Shown in pieces: positions 32,855-41,014 of a stretch of 64,000 nucleotides of DNA (position 1 is its first letter; each line of letters begins with the position of its first letter). Under the pieces are notes generated by a model. That model was given only the letters and a program-made list of their open reading frames with translations. It ran no database searches and had not been told where the DNA came from. The DNA is from Flavobacterium amnicola (lineage in GTDB: Bacteria; Bacteroidota; Bacteroidia; Flavobacteriales; Flavobacteriaceae). The stretch lies in contig NZ_SBKO01000005.1 in NCBI RefSeq assembly GCF_004122165.1, positions 1 to 64,000 of the forward strand, given 5' to 3'. The translations under genes and the position numbers were made by a program.

Positions 32855-33712
32855 ATGAATTTTACAGATCAATTAGGAACTCAACATACTTTTGAAACCA
32901 CTCCCAAAAGAATTGTTTCATTGGTACCTTCCCAAACCGAATTATTATATGATTTGGGATTGGAAGATGCTATTGTAGGAATTACGAAATTTTGTGTGCA
33001 TCCGTTTCATTTGAAATCGACCAAAACGATTGTTGGCGGTACCAAACAAGTGAAGTTGGATAAAATTAAAGCGCTTCAACCTGATATAATAATTTGTAAT
33101 AAAGAAGAAAATACTCAAGAAATTGTCGATTCTTTGAAAGAAATCTGCCCGGTTTGGGTCACCGATATTTATACGATTGAAGACAACAATAAAATGATTC
33201 AAGATTTCGGACAGCTTTTCAACAAACGCACCGAGGCCATGAAATGGTTGGATAAAATTAATTTTGCTCATCAGGATTTTCAAAAGTTTATTACCGATAA
33301 AGCACCACGAAAAGTGGCATATTTTATTTGGGCAAATCCTTATATGGTAGCGGGTGGAAATACTTTTATTAATGAATTGTTGAAGTTGAATAAATTCGAA
33401 AATATTTATGACAATAATCCAACTCGAGGCGAAGCCGAACAGAGCGTAGCTAAATACGAAGGAAGATATCCTGAAGTTGTGGTCCAAAAAATGCGTATTC
33501 AAGGCGATCCCGATGTAATTTTTCTTTCTTCCGAACCCTTTCCATTTAAAGACGAGCATGCTTTCGAATTGGGCAGACATACGCATCACGCCACCACAAT
33601 TTTTGTCGATGGTGAAATGTTTTCTTGGTACGGCAGTCGCTTGGTAAAAGCCTTCGATTATTTTAAAAAACTTCAAGACCGATTAGGCGAACCTCATTTG
33701 CATTCGCATTAA
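32855..33712 (+). CDS. Cobalamin/iron-type helical-backbone substrate-binding protein without signal peptide
   Basis: 285 residues of the BtuF/FecB-like class III fold: 'PKRIVSLVPSQTELLYDLGL', 'VGITKFCVHPFHLKSTKTIVGG', 'LDKIKALQPDIIICNKEEN', and C-terminal 'EHAFELGRHTHHATTIFVDGE'. These proteins normally bind vitamin B12 or ferric chelates in the periplasm for an ABC importer. Here the protein begins directly with 'MNFTDQLGTQHTFETTPKRI', with no signal peptide and no in-frame start upstream to supply one. No permease or ATPase lies nearby. It may be cytoplasmic with another role, such as cobinamide binding; this is inference. Confidence 0.82.
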   Translation: MNFTDQLGTQHTFETTPKRIVSLVPSQTELLYDLGLEDAIVGITKFCVHPFHLKSTKTIVGGTKQVKLDKIKALQPDIIICNKEENTQEIVDSLKEICPVWVTDIYTIEDNNKMIQDFGQLFNKRTEAMKWLDKINFAHQDFQKFITDKAPRKVAYFIWANPYMVAGGNTFINELLKLNKFENIYDNNPTRGEAEQSVAKYEGRYPEVVVQKMRIQGDPDVIFLSSEPFPFKDEHAFELGRHTHHATTIFVDGEMFSWYGSRLVKAFDYFKKLQDRLGEPHLHSH

Positions 33713-33718
33713 AAAAAG

Positions 33719-33726
33719 TATATTTG
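33719..33726 (+). promoter_or_regulatory. Candidate -7 box of the alpha/beta hydrolase gene
   Basis: TATATTTG, 14 nt before the GTG start at 33741 and just after the upstream stop codon. Confidence 0.5.
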
Positions 33727-33740
33727 TCAAAATTAATCAC

Positions 33741-34526
33741 GTGATCAACTACACCATTTATAAAAATGAATCGAGTAACCAATGGGTGACTTTTGTCCAT
33801 GGTGCTGGTGGCAGTTCGTCGATTTGGTTCAAGCAAATTCGGGATTTTCAGAAGCATTTTAATGTATTGTTATTGGATTTACGTGGCCATGGGGAGTCAA
33901 AACAAACCACGTTTAAAAATCCTTTTCAAAAAAAATATACCTTTAAATCGATTGCACACGATATTGTTGAAGTGATCGATCACCTTAAAATTCAATCCTC
34001 TCATTTTGTTGGAATTTCACTAGGGACCATTGTGATTCGTCAGTTAGCTGAAACCCACCCTGATCGTGTTAAAAGTATGATTATGGGAGGTGCCATTTTA
34101 AAAATGAATTTTCGTTCGCAAATTTTAATGCGTTTGGGAAATATCTTCAAATATGTTTTGCCGTATCTGGTTTTGTATCGCTTTTTTGCGTTTGTGATTA
34201 TGCCCAACAAAAATCACAAGCAATCCCGATTATTATTCATCAACGAAGCGAAAAAACTCTACCAAAAAGAGTTTATTAAATGGTTCAAATTAACGGCCGA
34301 AATTAATCCGGTGTTAAAATGGTTTCGCCAAGTGGAAGTCAATATCCCAACACTTTATATTATGGGAGAAGAGGATTATATGTTTTTACCTTCCGTGAGA
34401 AAAGTGGTGGAAGCCCATTATAAAACTGCTAAATTACATGTGGTTGAAAAATGCGGACATGTGGTGAATGTGGAGCAAGCTTCGGTTTTTAATGATAAAG
34501 CTTTGGCCTTTCTTCGCCAATTTTAA
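33741..34526 (+). CDS. Cytoplasmic alpha/beta hydrolase
   Basis: 261 residues, GTG start. Fold markers: 'VTFVHGAGGSSSIWFKQI' (oxyanion HG), 'LLLDLRGHGES', nucleophile elbow 'GISLGTIV', 'LYIMGEEDYMFLP' (catalytic Asp region) and 'KCGHVVNVEQA' (catalytic His). No signal peptide. Probably an ester or C-C hydrolase; substrate unknown. It follows the substrate-binding protein by 28 nt but has a -7 box of its own. An imperfect AAAAG-CAGT/ACTG-CTTTT hairpin (about 34529-34558) may end its message. Confidence 0.85.
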   Translation: MINYTIYKNESSNQWVTFVHGAGGSSSIWFKQIRDFQKHFNVLLLDLRGHGESKQTTFKNPFQKKYTFKSIAHDIVEVIDHLKIQSSHFVGISLGTIVIRQLAETHPDRVKSMIMGGAILKMNFRSQILMRLGNIFKYVLPYLVLYRFFAFVIMPNKNHKQSRLLFINEAKKLYQKEFIKWFKLTAEINPVLKWFRQVEVNIPTLYIMGEEDYMFLPSVRKVVEAHYKTAKLHVVEKCGHVVNVEQASVFNDKALAFLRQF

Positions 34527-34674
34527 AAAGAAAAGCCAGTACCAAGGCACTGACTTTTCCGTAAACTAACCAAACCAAACAAAATTCTATGAATTTCTAA
34601 TACAAAGTACGTCATTATTTTTGAATTCGAACGTTAATATAATGTTATTATCTGTTTGATTATGAAAATTTTAA

Positions 34675-35385
34675 CTATTTTTTATCCTGCAATGCAAATA
34701 CTCTTTTTAACAATTCAGACGTTCGTGAAGCAAGGTTCGTTCTAATGCTTTTTTCCTCCACAGCCACCATTTTAAAGACGCCATTCATGGCTTGATTGGT
34801 CACATAATCGGTTAAATCTGGGTTCACTTTTTGAACAAAAGGAATGCTGTTGTATTTGGTGATGATATTCGTCCAAACTTTATCGGCGCCCACTTTCGAA
34901 AATGAATTTTTAATGACCGGATTAAATTTCCCGTATAATGCCGTAGAAGTAGTATTTTGCAAATAAGTAGTTGCGGCACTTTCATTCCCCATTAAAATGT
35001 TTCTAGCATCGGTAAAGGTCATTCCTTTAACCGCATCTACAAATATAGGAGTAGCTGTTTTTACCGCATCCTCGGCAGTTCTATTCATCGCTTTTAAGCC
35101 TTCGTCTGCCAAACTTCCCAAACCAATTTTACGCAATCCTGAATCTACTTTTTTCAATTCTTCCGGAAGTAAAATTTTCACCATTTGATTTTTGTAAAAA
35201 CCATCGGTAGCCGTAAGTTTGGTTACTTGTTTACTAATTCCGTTATTTAAGGCTTCTTTCAATCCTCCGGCAATATCTACATTACCTTCCGCTAAAATAG
35301 TTGGTAATTGTGTGGCAACTTGTTGTAATTCGGCGCAACTTGAAAAACTTCCACCAATTAATAGTAGCACAATAACTTTTTTCAT
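34675..35385 (-). CDS. DUF4197 lipoprotein (copy B)
   Basis: 236 residues. Lipoprotein-type signal 'VIVLLLIGGSFSSCAEL' (Cys about 17). The helical DUF4197 body includes 'LTATDGFYKNQMVKILLPEE', 'GLGSLADEGLKAMNRTAEDA', 'TPIFVDAVKGMTFTDARNIL' and the C-terminal 'LLKRVFALQDKK'. It is clearly a tandem duplicate of the upstream gene, ending in the same eight residues. Function unknown; probably periplasmic or outer-membrane. The starting ATG at 35385 is 4 nt after the stop of copy A, in one leftward operon. Confidence 0.83.
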   Translation of the reverse strand: MKKVIVLLLIGGSFSSCAELQQVATQLPTILAEGNVDIAGGLKEALNNGISKQVTKLTATDGFYKNQMVKILLPEELKKVDSGLRKIGLGSLADEGLKAMNRTAEDAVKTATPIFVDAVKGMTFTDARNILMGNESAATTYLQNTTSTALYGKFNPVIKNSFSKVGADKVWTNIITKYNSIPFVQKVNPDLTDYVTNQAMNGVFKMVAVEEKSIRTNLASRTSELLKRVFALQDKK

Positions 35386-35389
35386 ATTC

Positions 35390-36118
35390 TTATTTTTTAT
35401 CTTGTAAGGCAAATACTTTTTTTAATAAATCAGAGGTTCTAGCACTGAAATTGGTTCTAATGTTTTTTTCTTCCACTGTAATCATTTTAAATACGCCATC
35501 TAATGCTTTATTGGTCACATAATCCGTAATGTCAGGATTTACTTTAGTAACCAATGGAATACTGTTGTATCTCGTGATGATATTGGTCCAAATGACATCA
35601 GCACCTACTTTGCCGATTGATTCTTGGACTACTGGACTAAATTTAGCATAAAGAGGTTTTGTAGTGGCTGATTGTAAATATACCGATGCTGAATTTTCTT
35701 TCCCCATCAAAATAGTTTTGGCATCGGTAAAGGAAATCCCTTTAATTGCGTCCACAAATATTGGGGTTGAGGTTTTGACAGCGTCTTCGGCAGCACGATT
35801 TAAGGCTCTTATACCATCATCCGCCAAACTCGATAATCCTATTTTTCGTAACGTTTTGTCTACTTTTTGTAATTCTTCTGGCATTAAAATTTTAACCGCT
35901 TCATTTTTATAAAAACCATCAACAGCGGTTAGTTTTGATACTTGTTGGGTAACGCCTTTATTCAAAGCTTCCTTCAACGCGGCTCCAATATCTAGTCCAG
36001 TAGACGTTTTGGAGTTGGTAACCGTAACTACTTTTTCACTAGCTTTCTTAAGTAAGTCGTTCAATTGCGCATGGGAAACTAGCGGAACTAAAAATAAAAG
36101 GAAAAGAATTTTTTTCAT
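35390..36118 (-). CDS. DUF4197 secreted protein (copy A)
   Basis: 242 residues. Signal peptide 'ILFLLFLVPLVSHAQ' without the lipobox Cys of its neighbour, so probably soluble. Body: 'LTAVDGFYKNEAVKILMPEE', 'SLADDGIRALNRAAEDAVKT', 'TPIFVDAIKGISFTDAKTIL', 'NIITRYNSIPLVTKVNPDI'. Roughly two thirds of positions look identical to copy B by eye. One copy anchored and one soluble suggests divided roles. A TATTTTTG box lies 24 nt upstream (minus strand, 36143-36150). Confidence 0.83.
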   Translation of the reverse strand: MKKILFLLFLVPLVSHAQLNDLLKKASEKVVTVTNSKTSTGLDIGAALKEALNKGVTQQVSKLTAVDGFYKNEAVKILMPEELQKVDKTLRKIGLSSLADDGIRALNRAAEDAVKTSTPIFVDAIKGISFTDAKTILMGKENSASVYLQSATTKPLYAKFSPVVQESIGKVGADVIWTNIITRYNSIPLVTKVNPDITDYVTNKALDGVFKMITVEEKNIRTNFSARTSDLLKKVFALQDKK

Positions 36119-36200
36119 AGATATTGTTTTCATCAGCTAATACAAAAATAGCGCCAATTTTTATTAGAAGCATAAAGTTATGATTTTCTTTGAAACTTTG

Positions 36201-36276
36201 TCCCGCTATTCGCAGTATCTTTTATTCCGTTTACCAAACGAAATAAAAGGATACTTGCTGTTATCGGGGCTAAAAA
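36201..36276. repeat. Dispersed hairpin (REP-like) element, copy 1
   Basis: Starts TCCCGCTATTCGC and GTATCTTTT, has a palindromic centre (36221-36232 / 36236-36247, one mismatch), and returns through AAAAGGATAC to TATCGGGGCTAAAAAA. Ends and inner arms match the element at 46272-46357, while the central stem differs. Confidence 0.72.
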
Positions 36277-36336
36277 AGAACTTTTCTCTTACTTTTGAAA
36301 CTTTTAACTTTTAAAGATTAGCTATAAAATAATTTG

Positions 36337-36344
36337 TAAATTTG
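36337..36344 (+). promoter_or_regulatory. -7 box of icmF
   Basis: TAAATTTG, followed by CAC, 28 nt before the ATG. No TTG at 17-23 nt upstream. Confidence 0.55.
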
Positions 36345-36372
36345 CACTTCAAAAATCTATCAAATCCCTATA

Positions 36373-39300
36373 ATGGAACCACAAATACCTTATACCCCAA
36401 AAAATAAAGTTAGAATTGTAACAGCTGCTTCGCTTTTTGACGGACATGATGCCGCCATTAATATTATGCGTCGAATCATCCAGGCTACCGGAGTTGAAGT
36501 GATTCACTTAGGTCACGACAGAAGTGTAGAAGAAGTTGTAAATACAGCTATTCAAGAAGATGCGAATGCGATTGCGATGACATCGTACCAAGGTGGTCAC
36601 AACGAATATTTTAAATATATGTATGACTTGCTAAATGAAAAAGGAGCAGGGCATATCAAAATTTTTGGTGGAGGTGGCGGTGTAATCTTGCCTTCTGAAA
36701 TTTCAGAATTGCACGAATACGGGATTGAAAGAATTTATGCTCCAGACGACGGACGTGAATTAGGTTTACAAGGAATGATTAATGATTTGGTAAAACGTTC
36801 TGACTTCCCTGTTGGAAATGTATTGAATGGCGAAGTCGATCATTTGGAAGATAAAAATCCCACTGCCATTGCACGTGTGATTTCTTCAGCAGAAAATTTT
36901 CCTGAAGTAGCAAAACCCGCTTTAGAAAAAATTGCTAAAATCAACAAAGATTCTAAAACACCAGTACTTGGAATTACAGGTACAGGTGGTGCAGGTAAAT
37001 CTTCATTGGTAGATGAATTGGTGCGTCGTTTCTTAATTGATTTCCCTGAAAAAACAATAGGGTTAATTTCTGTCGATCCTTCTAAACGTAAAACAGGAGG
37101 TGCGCTTCTAGGAGATAGAATTCGTATGAATGCGATTAATAATCCTCGGGTTTATATGCGTTCGTTGGCGACTCGTCAATCGAATTTGGCCTTATCAAAA
37201 TATGTTCAGGAAGCGATTGAAGTACTGAAAGCAGCTAAATACGATTTAATTGTGTTGGAAACTTCAGGAATTGGTCAGTCTGATACTGAAATTATGGACC
37301 ACTCAGATGTTTCGTTATATGTGATGACACCTGAATTTGGTGCTGCAACACAATTGGAAAAAATTGATATGTTGGATTTTGCCGATTTAGTAGCCTTGAA
37401 TAAATTCGACAAACGTGGCGCTTTAGATGCGATTCGCGATGTGAAAAAACAATTCCAACGTAACCATAATCTTTGGGACGTTGATCCTGATAAAATGCCG
37501 GTTTTCGGAACCATTGCTTCGCAGTTTAATGATCCAGGAATGAATACCTTGTACAAATCAATCATGGATAAAATCGTGGAGAAAACGGGAATCGATTTGC
37601 ATTCGACTTTTGAAATCACCCGTGAAATGAGTGAGAAAATCTTCGTGATTCCACCACACAGAACACGTTATTTGTCTGAAATTGCTGAAAATAATCGTAA
37701 ATATGATGAAACGGCACTTTCTCAAGTGGAAGTGGCACAAAAATTATACGGAATTTTTAAAACGATTGAAACAGTTACAGGGAATGTTCCTACACTTACC
37801 AAAGCCGGAATTGATGAAACGATTTTAAAATCGAAAGATGAAGAAAGAAATGAATTCTTAAATCTTTTAGTGAAAGAATTCGACCGAGTAAAAATGAATT
37901 TAGATCCTTACAATTGGGAAATCATTTTAACATGGGATGAAAAAGTAAATAAATATAAGAATCCAATTTACTCATTTAAAGTAAGAGATAAAGAAATAAA
38001 AATTGCTACGCATACAGAGAGTTTGTCACATACTCAAATTCCGAAAGTTGCCTTACCAAAATACCAAGCTTGGGGGGATATCTTAAAATGGAACTTACAG
38101 GAAAATGTTCCTGGTGAATTTCCATTTGCTTCGGGATTGTATCCATTTAAACGTGAAGGAGAAGATCCATCTCGTATGTTTGCCGGTGAAGGTGGTCCTG
38201 AAAGAACCAACAAACGTTTCCATTATGTAAGTGCTGGTTTGCCAGCCAAACGTTTATCGACTGCTTTTGATAGTGTAACTTTATATGGAAATGACCCGCA
38301 CATTCGTCCAGATATTTATGGAAAAATTGGTAATGCCGGAGTTTCTATCTGTTGTTTGGATGATGCCAAAAAATTATATTCTGGATTCGATTTGAGTCAC
38401 CCAATGACTTCGGTTTCCATGACAATCAATGGTCCAGCACCTATGTTGCTTGGTTTCTTTATGAATGCCGCTATTGATCAAAACTGTGAAAAGTACATCA
38501 AAGAAAACGGATTAGAAGTTGAGGTTGAAGAAAAAATCAACGAAATCTACAAGAAAAAAGGAGTAGAGCGTCCTTCTTATCAAGGAGATTTACCAGAAGG
38601 AAATAACGGATTAGGGTTAATGCTTTTAGGGGTTACTGGAGATCAAGTGTTGCCGGCTGATGTATATAACGATATTAAGATTAAAACCCTTGCACAAGTT
38701 CGTGGAACGGTTCAAGCGGATATTTTAAAAGAAGACCAGGCGCAAAATACGTGTATTTTCTCTACAGAATTTGCATTGCGTTTAATGGGTGACGTTCAAG
38801 AATATTTCATCAAAGAAAACGTTCGTAACTTTTATTCGGTTTCGATTTCTGGATATCACATCGCAGAAGCGGGAGCGAACCCAATTACACAATTAGCCTT
38901 TACATTAGCCAACGGATTTACTTACGTAGAATATTACTTAAGTCGTGGAATGAATATCAATGATTTTGGTCCAAACTTATCGTTCTTCTTCTCGAATGGT
39001 ATTGATCCGGAATATGCAGTAATTGGTCGGGTGGCACGTAAAATTTGGGCAAAAGCTTTAAAGAATAAATACGGAGCGAACGAAAGAGCGCAAATGTTGA
39101 AATATCACATTCAAACTTCTGGACGTTCGTTACACGCACAAGAAATTGATTTTAATGATATCCGTACGACATTACAAGCGTTGTATGCGATTTATGATAA
39201 CTGTAATTCGTTACATACCAATGCGTATGATGAAGCGATTACTACTCCAACGGAAGAATCAGTGCGTCGTGCCATGGCAATTCAGTTGATCATCAATAAA

Positions 39301-39801
39301 GAATTAGGATTAGCGAAAAATGAAAACCCAATTCAAGGTTCGTTCATTATTGAAGAATTAACTGACTTAGTAGAAGATGCTGTTTTAGCTGAATTTGATA
39401 GAATTACCGAAAGAGGTGGAGTGCTTGGTGCGATGGAAACAATGTACCAGCGTTCAAAAATTCAAGAGGAAAGTTTGTACTATGAAACACTGAAGCATAC
39501 TGGTGAATTCCCAATTATTGGAGTAAATACGTTCTTGAGTTCTAAAGGTTCTCCAACGGTTATTCCTGCAGAAGTAATTCGTGCTACCGAAGAAGAAAAA
39601 GCATATCAAATTGAAATGCTTAATCATTTGCACGAAGCCAATAAACATAAAGTAGAAGAACATCTAAATATTCTTCAAGAAGCGGCTATCAAAAACGAAA
39701 ATATATTTGAACATTTAATGGATGCTACGAAAGTGTGCTCATTAGGTCAAATAACAGCAGCCTTGTTTGAGGTTGGTGGGCAATACAGAAGGAACATGTA
39801 A
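36373..39801 (+). CDS. icmF: Fused isobutyryl-CoA mutase IcmF (B12 domain, G-protein chaperone, mutase)
   Basis: 1142 residues in three parts. The N-terminal cobalamin-binding domain (about 1-140) has '[17 protein letters not shown]' (D-x-H motif) and '[13 protein letters not shown]'. The MeaB-like GTPase (about 195-400) has P-loop '[17 protein letters not shown]' and '[14 protein letters not shown]'. The mutase TIM barrel (about 560-1142) has '[20 protein letters not shown]', '[16 protein letters not shown]' and '[16 protein letters not shown]'. The fused order and '[19 protein letters not shown]' distinguish IcmF from methylmalonyl-CoA mutase. It interconverts isobutyryl- and n-butyryl-CoA (or isovaleryl/pivalyl-CoA) and repairs its own cofactor using GTP. 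Single gene. Confidence 0.93.
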   Translation: MEPQIPYTPKNKVRIVTAASLFDGHDAAINIMRRIIQATGVEVIHLGHDRSVEEVVNTAIQEDANAIAMTSYQGGHNEYFKYMYDLLNEKGAGHIKIFGGGGGVILPSEISELHEYGIERIYAPDDGRELGLQGMINDLVKRSDFPVGNVLNGEVDHLEDKNPTAIARVISSAENFPEVAKPALEKIAKINKDSKTPVLGITGTGGAGKSSLVDELVRRFLIDFPEKTIGLISVDPSKRKTGGALLGDRIRMNAINNPRVYMRSLATRQSNLALSKYVQEAIEVLKAAKYDLIVLETSGIGQSDTEIMDHSDVSLYVMTPEFGAATQLEKIDMLDFADLVALNKFDKRGALDAIRDVKKQFQRNHNLWDVDPDKMPVFGTIASQFNDPGMNTLYKSIMDKIVEKTGIDLHSTFEITREMSEKIFVIPPHRTRYLSEIAENNRKYDETALSQVEVAQKLYGIFKTIETVTGNVPTLTKAGIDETILKSKDEERNEFLNLLVKEFDRVKMNLDPYNWEIILTWDEKVNKYKNPIYSFKVRDKEIKIATHTESLSHTQIPKVALPKYQAWGDILKWNLQENVPGEFPFASGLYPFKREGEDPSRMFAGEGGPERTNKRFHYVSAGLPAKRLSTAFDSVTLYGNDPHIRPDIYGKIGNAGVSICCLDDAKKLYSGFDLSHPMTSVSMTINGPAPMLLGFFMNAAIDQNCEKYIKENGLEVEVEEKINEIYKKKGVERPSYQGDLPEGNNGLGLMLLGVTGDQVLPADVYNDIKIKTLAQVRGTVQADILKEDQAQNTCIFSTEFALRLMGDVQEYFIKENVRNFYSVSISGYHIAEAGANPITQLAFTLANGFTYVEYYLSRGMNINDFGPNLSFFFSNGIDPEYAVIGRVARKIWAKALKNKYGANERAQMLKYHIQTSGRSLHAQEIDFNDIRTTLQALYAIYDNCNSLHTNAYDEAITTPTEESVRRAMAIQLIINKELGLAKNENPIQGSFIIEELTDLVEDAVLAEFDRITERGGVLGAMETMYQRSKIQEESLYYETLKHTGEFPIIGVNTFLSSKGSPTVIPAEVIRATEEEKAYQIEMLNHLHEANKHKVEEHLNILQEAAIKNENIFEHLMDATKVCSLGQITAALFEVGGQYRRNM

Positions 39802-39826
39802 AAAAAATAAGTTTATCTGAAAATAT

Positions 39827-39857
39827 AAAAAGCAGTCTAAATTTTAGACTGCTTTTT
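39827..39857. terminator. Bidirectional terminator between icmF and terC
   Basis: AAAAAGCAGTCTAAA / TTTAGACTGCTTTTT (39827-39841, 39843-39857) with A and T runs, between converging genes. Confidence 0.9.
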
Positions 39858-39874
39858 TATTTATAAGTGATTTT

Positions 39875-40828
39875 TTACTCTTCTAAATCTTCTTCTCCAC
39901 CTAATCGAAGCGAGACTAATATTCCAACTAATAAGGCAACCGCAATAAAAGTTAACGAAGCCCATTCTGGAATTTCAATATAATCGTGCGCTAACATTTT
40001 AATCCCTACAAAACTCAAAATAGCAATCAAACTATATTCCAAATAACTGAATTTTTCCAGCATATTAGCTAAAAAGAAATACATAGAACGCAATCCTAAT
40101 ATGGCAAAAATGTTAGAACTAAAAACCAAAAACGGATCGGAAGTAATAGCCAAAATAGCAGGAACGCTATCCACTGCAAACAATACATCCATTACCTCTA
40201 TAACGATAAGAGCAACAAATAATGGAGTAGCGGCTTTTCCTTTGGATGTCGGAATAAAAAATTTCTCTTTGTCTGTTTCCGAAGTGATAGGCATTATTTT
40301 GCCTAAAGTTTTATATACGAAAGAATCTTTGGGTTCGAAATCTTCATCATCTCCACTAAATAGCATTTTAATTGCCGTAAATAGAAGGAAAGCGCCAAAT
40401 AAGTAGGTTGTCCAAGTGAATTTATTAATAATGATTACGCCAAAGGATATCATGAGTCCTCTAAACACAATGGCTCCTAATATTCCCCAAAACAAAACAC
40501 GGTGTTGGTATTTCTGTGGAATCTTGAAAGAAGCAAAGATGACAGCAATGACAAAGATATTGTCAATACTTAGGGATAATTCGATAAGATAACCTGTAAT
40601 AAATTTTAAAGCAGCGCCCGTTTGGGTTAAGTGGGTTGGATTTGAAATATAATCGGTACCGTATAACCAATAGATGACTCCTGAAAATGCCATAGACAAC
40701 GAAACCCAAATGGCAGTCCATTTACTGGCTTCTTTTGTACTTATAATATGAGGAGTTTTATTAAATACACCCAAATCTAATGCAAGGATTACTAAAACCA
40801 TTGCAAAAAATAATATCCAAACAATCAT
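39875..40828 (-). CDS. TerC-family integral membrane protein
   Basis: 317 residues with about eight to nine hydrophobic helices. The TerC signatures are 'ELSLSIDNIFVIAVIFASFKI' and 'DVLFAVDSVPAILAITSDPF', each carrying conserved membrane Asp residues. An acidic loop, 'FSGDDEDFEPKDSF', divides the halves. The family is linked to manganese export and metallation of secreted proteins as well as tellurite resistance; no ter cluster is present here, so metal homeostasis is the likelier role. Confidence 0.9.
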   Translation of the reverse strand: MIVWILFFAMVLVILALDLGVFNKTPHIISTKEASKWTAIWVSLSMAFSGVIYWLYGTDYISNPTHLTQTGAALKFITGYLIELSLSIDNIFVIAVIFASFKIPQKYQHRVLFWGILGAIVFRGLMISFGVIIINKFTWTTYLFGAFLLFTAIKMLFSGDDEDFEPKDSFVYKTLGKIMPITSETDKEKFFIPTSKGKAATPLFVALIVIEVMDVLFAVDSVPAILAITSDPFLVFSSNIFAILGLRSMYFFLANMLEKFSYLEYSLIAILSFVGIKMLAHDYIEIPEWASLTFIAVALLVGILVSLRLGGEEDLEE

Positions 40829-40847
40829 AATTTAAATTTTGTTCTGA

Positions 40848-40878
40848 CAAATATAGTGCTTGATTTTGGAATACTCAA
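40848..40878 (-). promoter_or_regulatory. Promoter of terC
   Basis: On the minus strand TTG (40878-40876), 20-nt spacer, TATATTTG (40855-40848), 19 nt before the ATG. Confidence 0.72.
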
Positions 40879-40965
40879 TTTTACACGCGTTTTTACAAAA
40901 AGTAAAATTTTATGCATATAATGTTATTTTTATAGGGGTAAATGCTTTTAAAAATGATTTTTTAT

Positions 40966-40973
40966 TATATTTG
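40966..40973 (+). promoter_or_regulatory. -7 box of the glutamine synthetase gene
   Basis: TATATTTG, 41 nt before the ATG. AGGGGTA occurs on both sides (40934-40940 and 40985-40991) and could be a regulator site. No TTG at the normal -33 distance, which would fit an activated promoter. Confidence 0.5.
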
Positions 40974-41014
40974 CATCAAATTATTAGGGGTATAACTAAA
41001 ATTATGTAATTTTT

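Noticed and set aside
40829-41014. Sigma-54 promoter for glutamine synthetase
   Set aside because: No GG-N10-GC element at the right spacing; a TATATTTG box is present instead.
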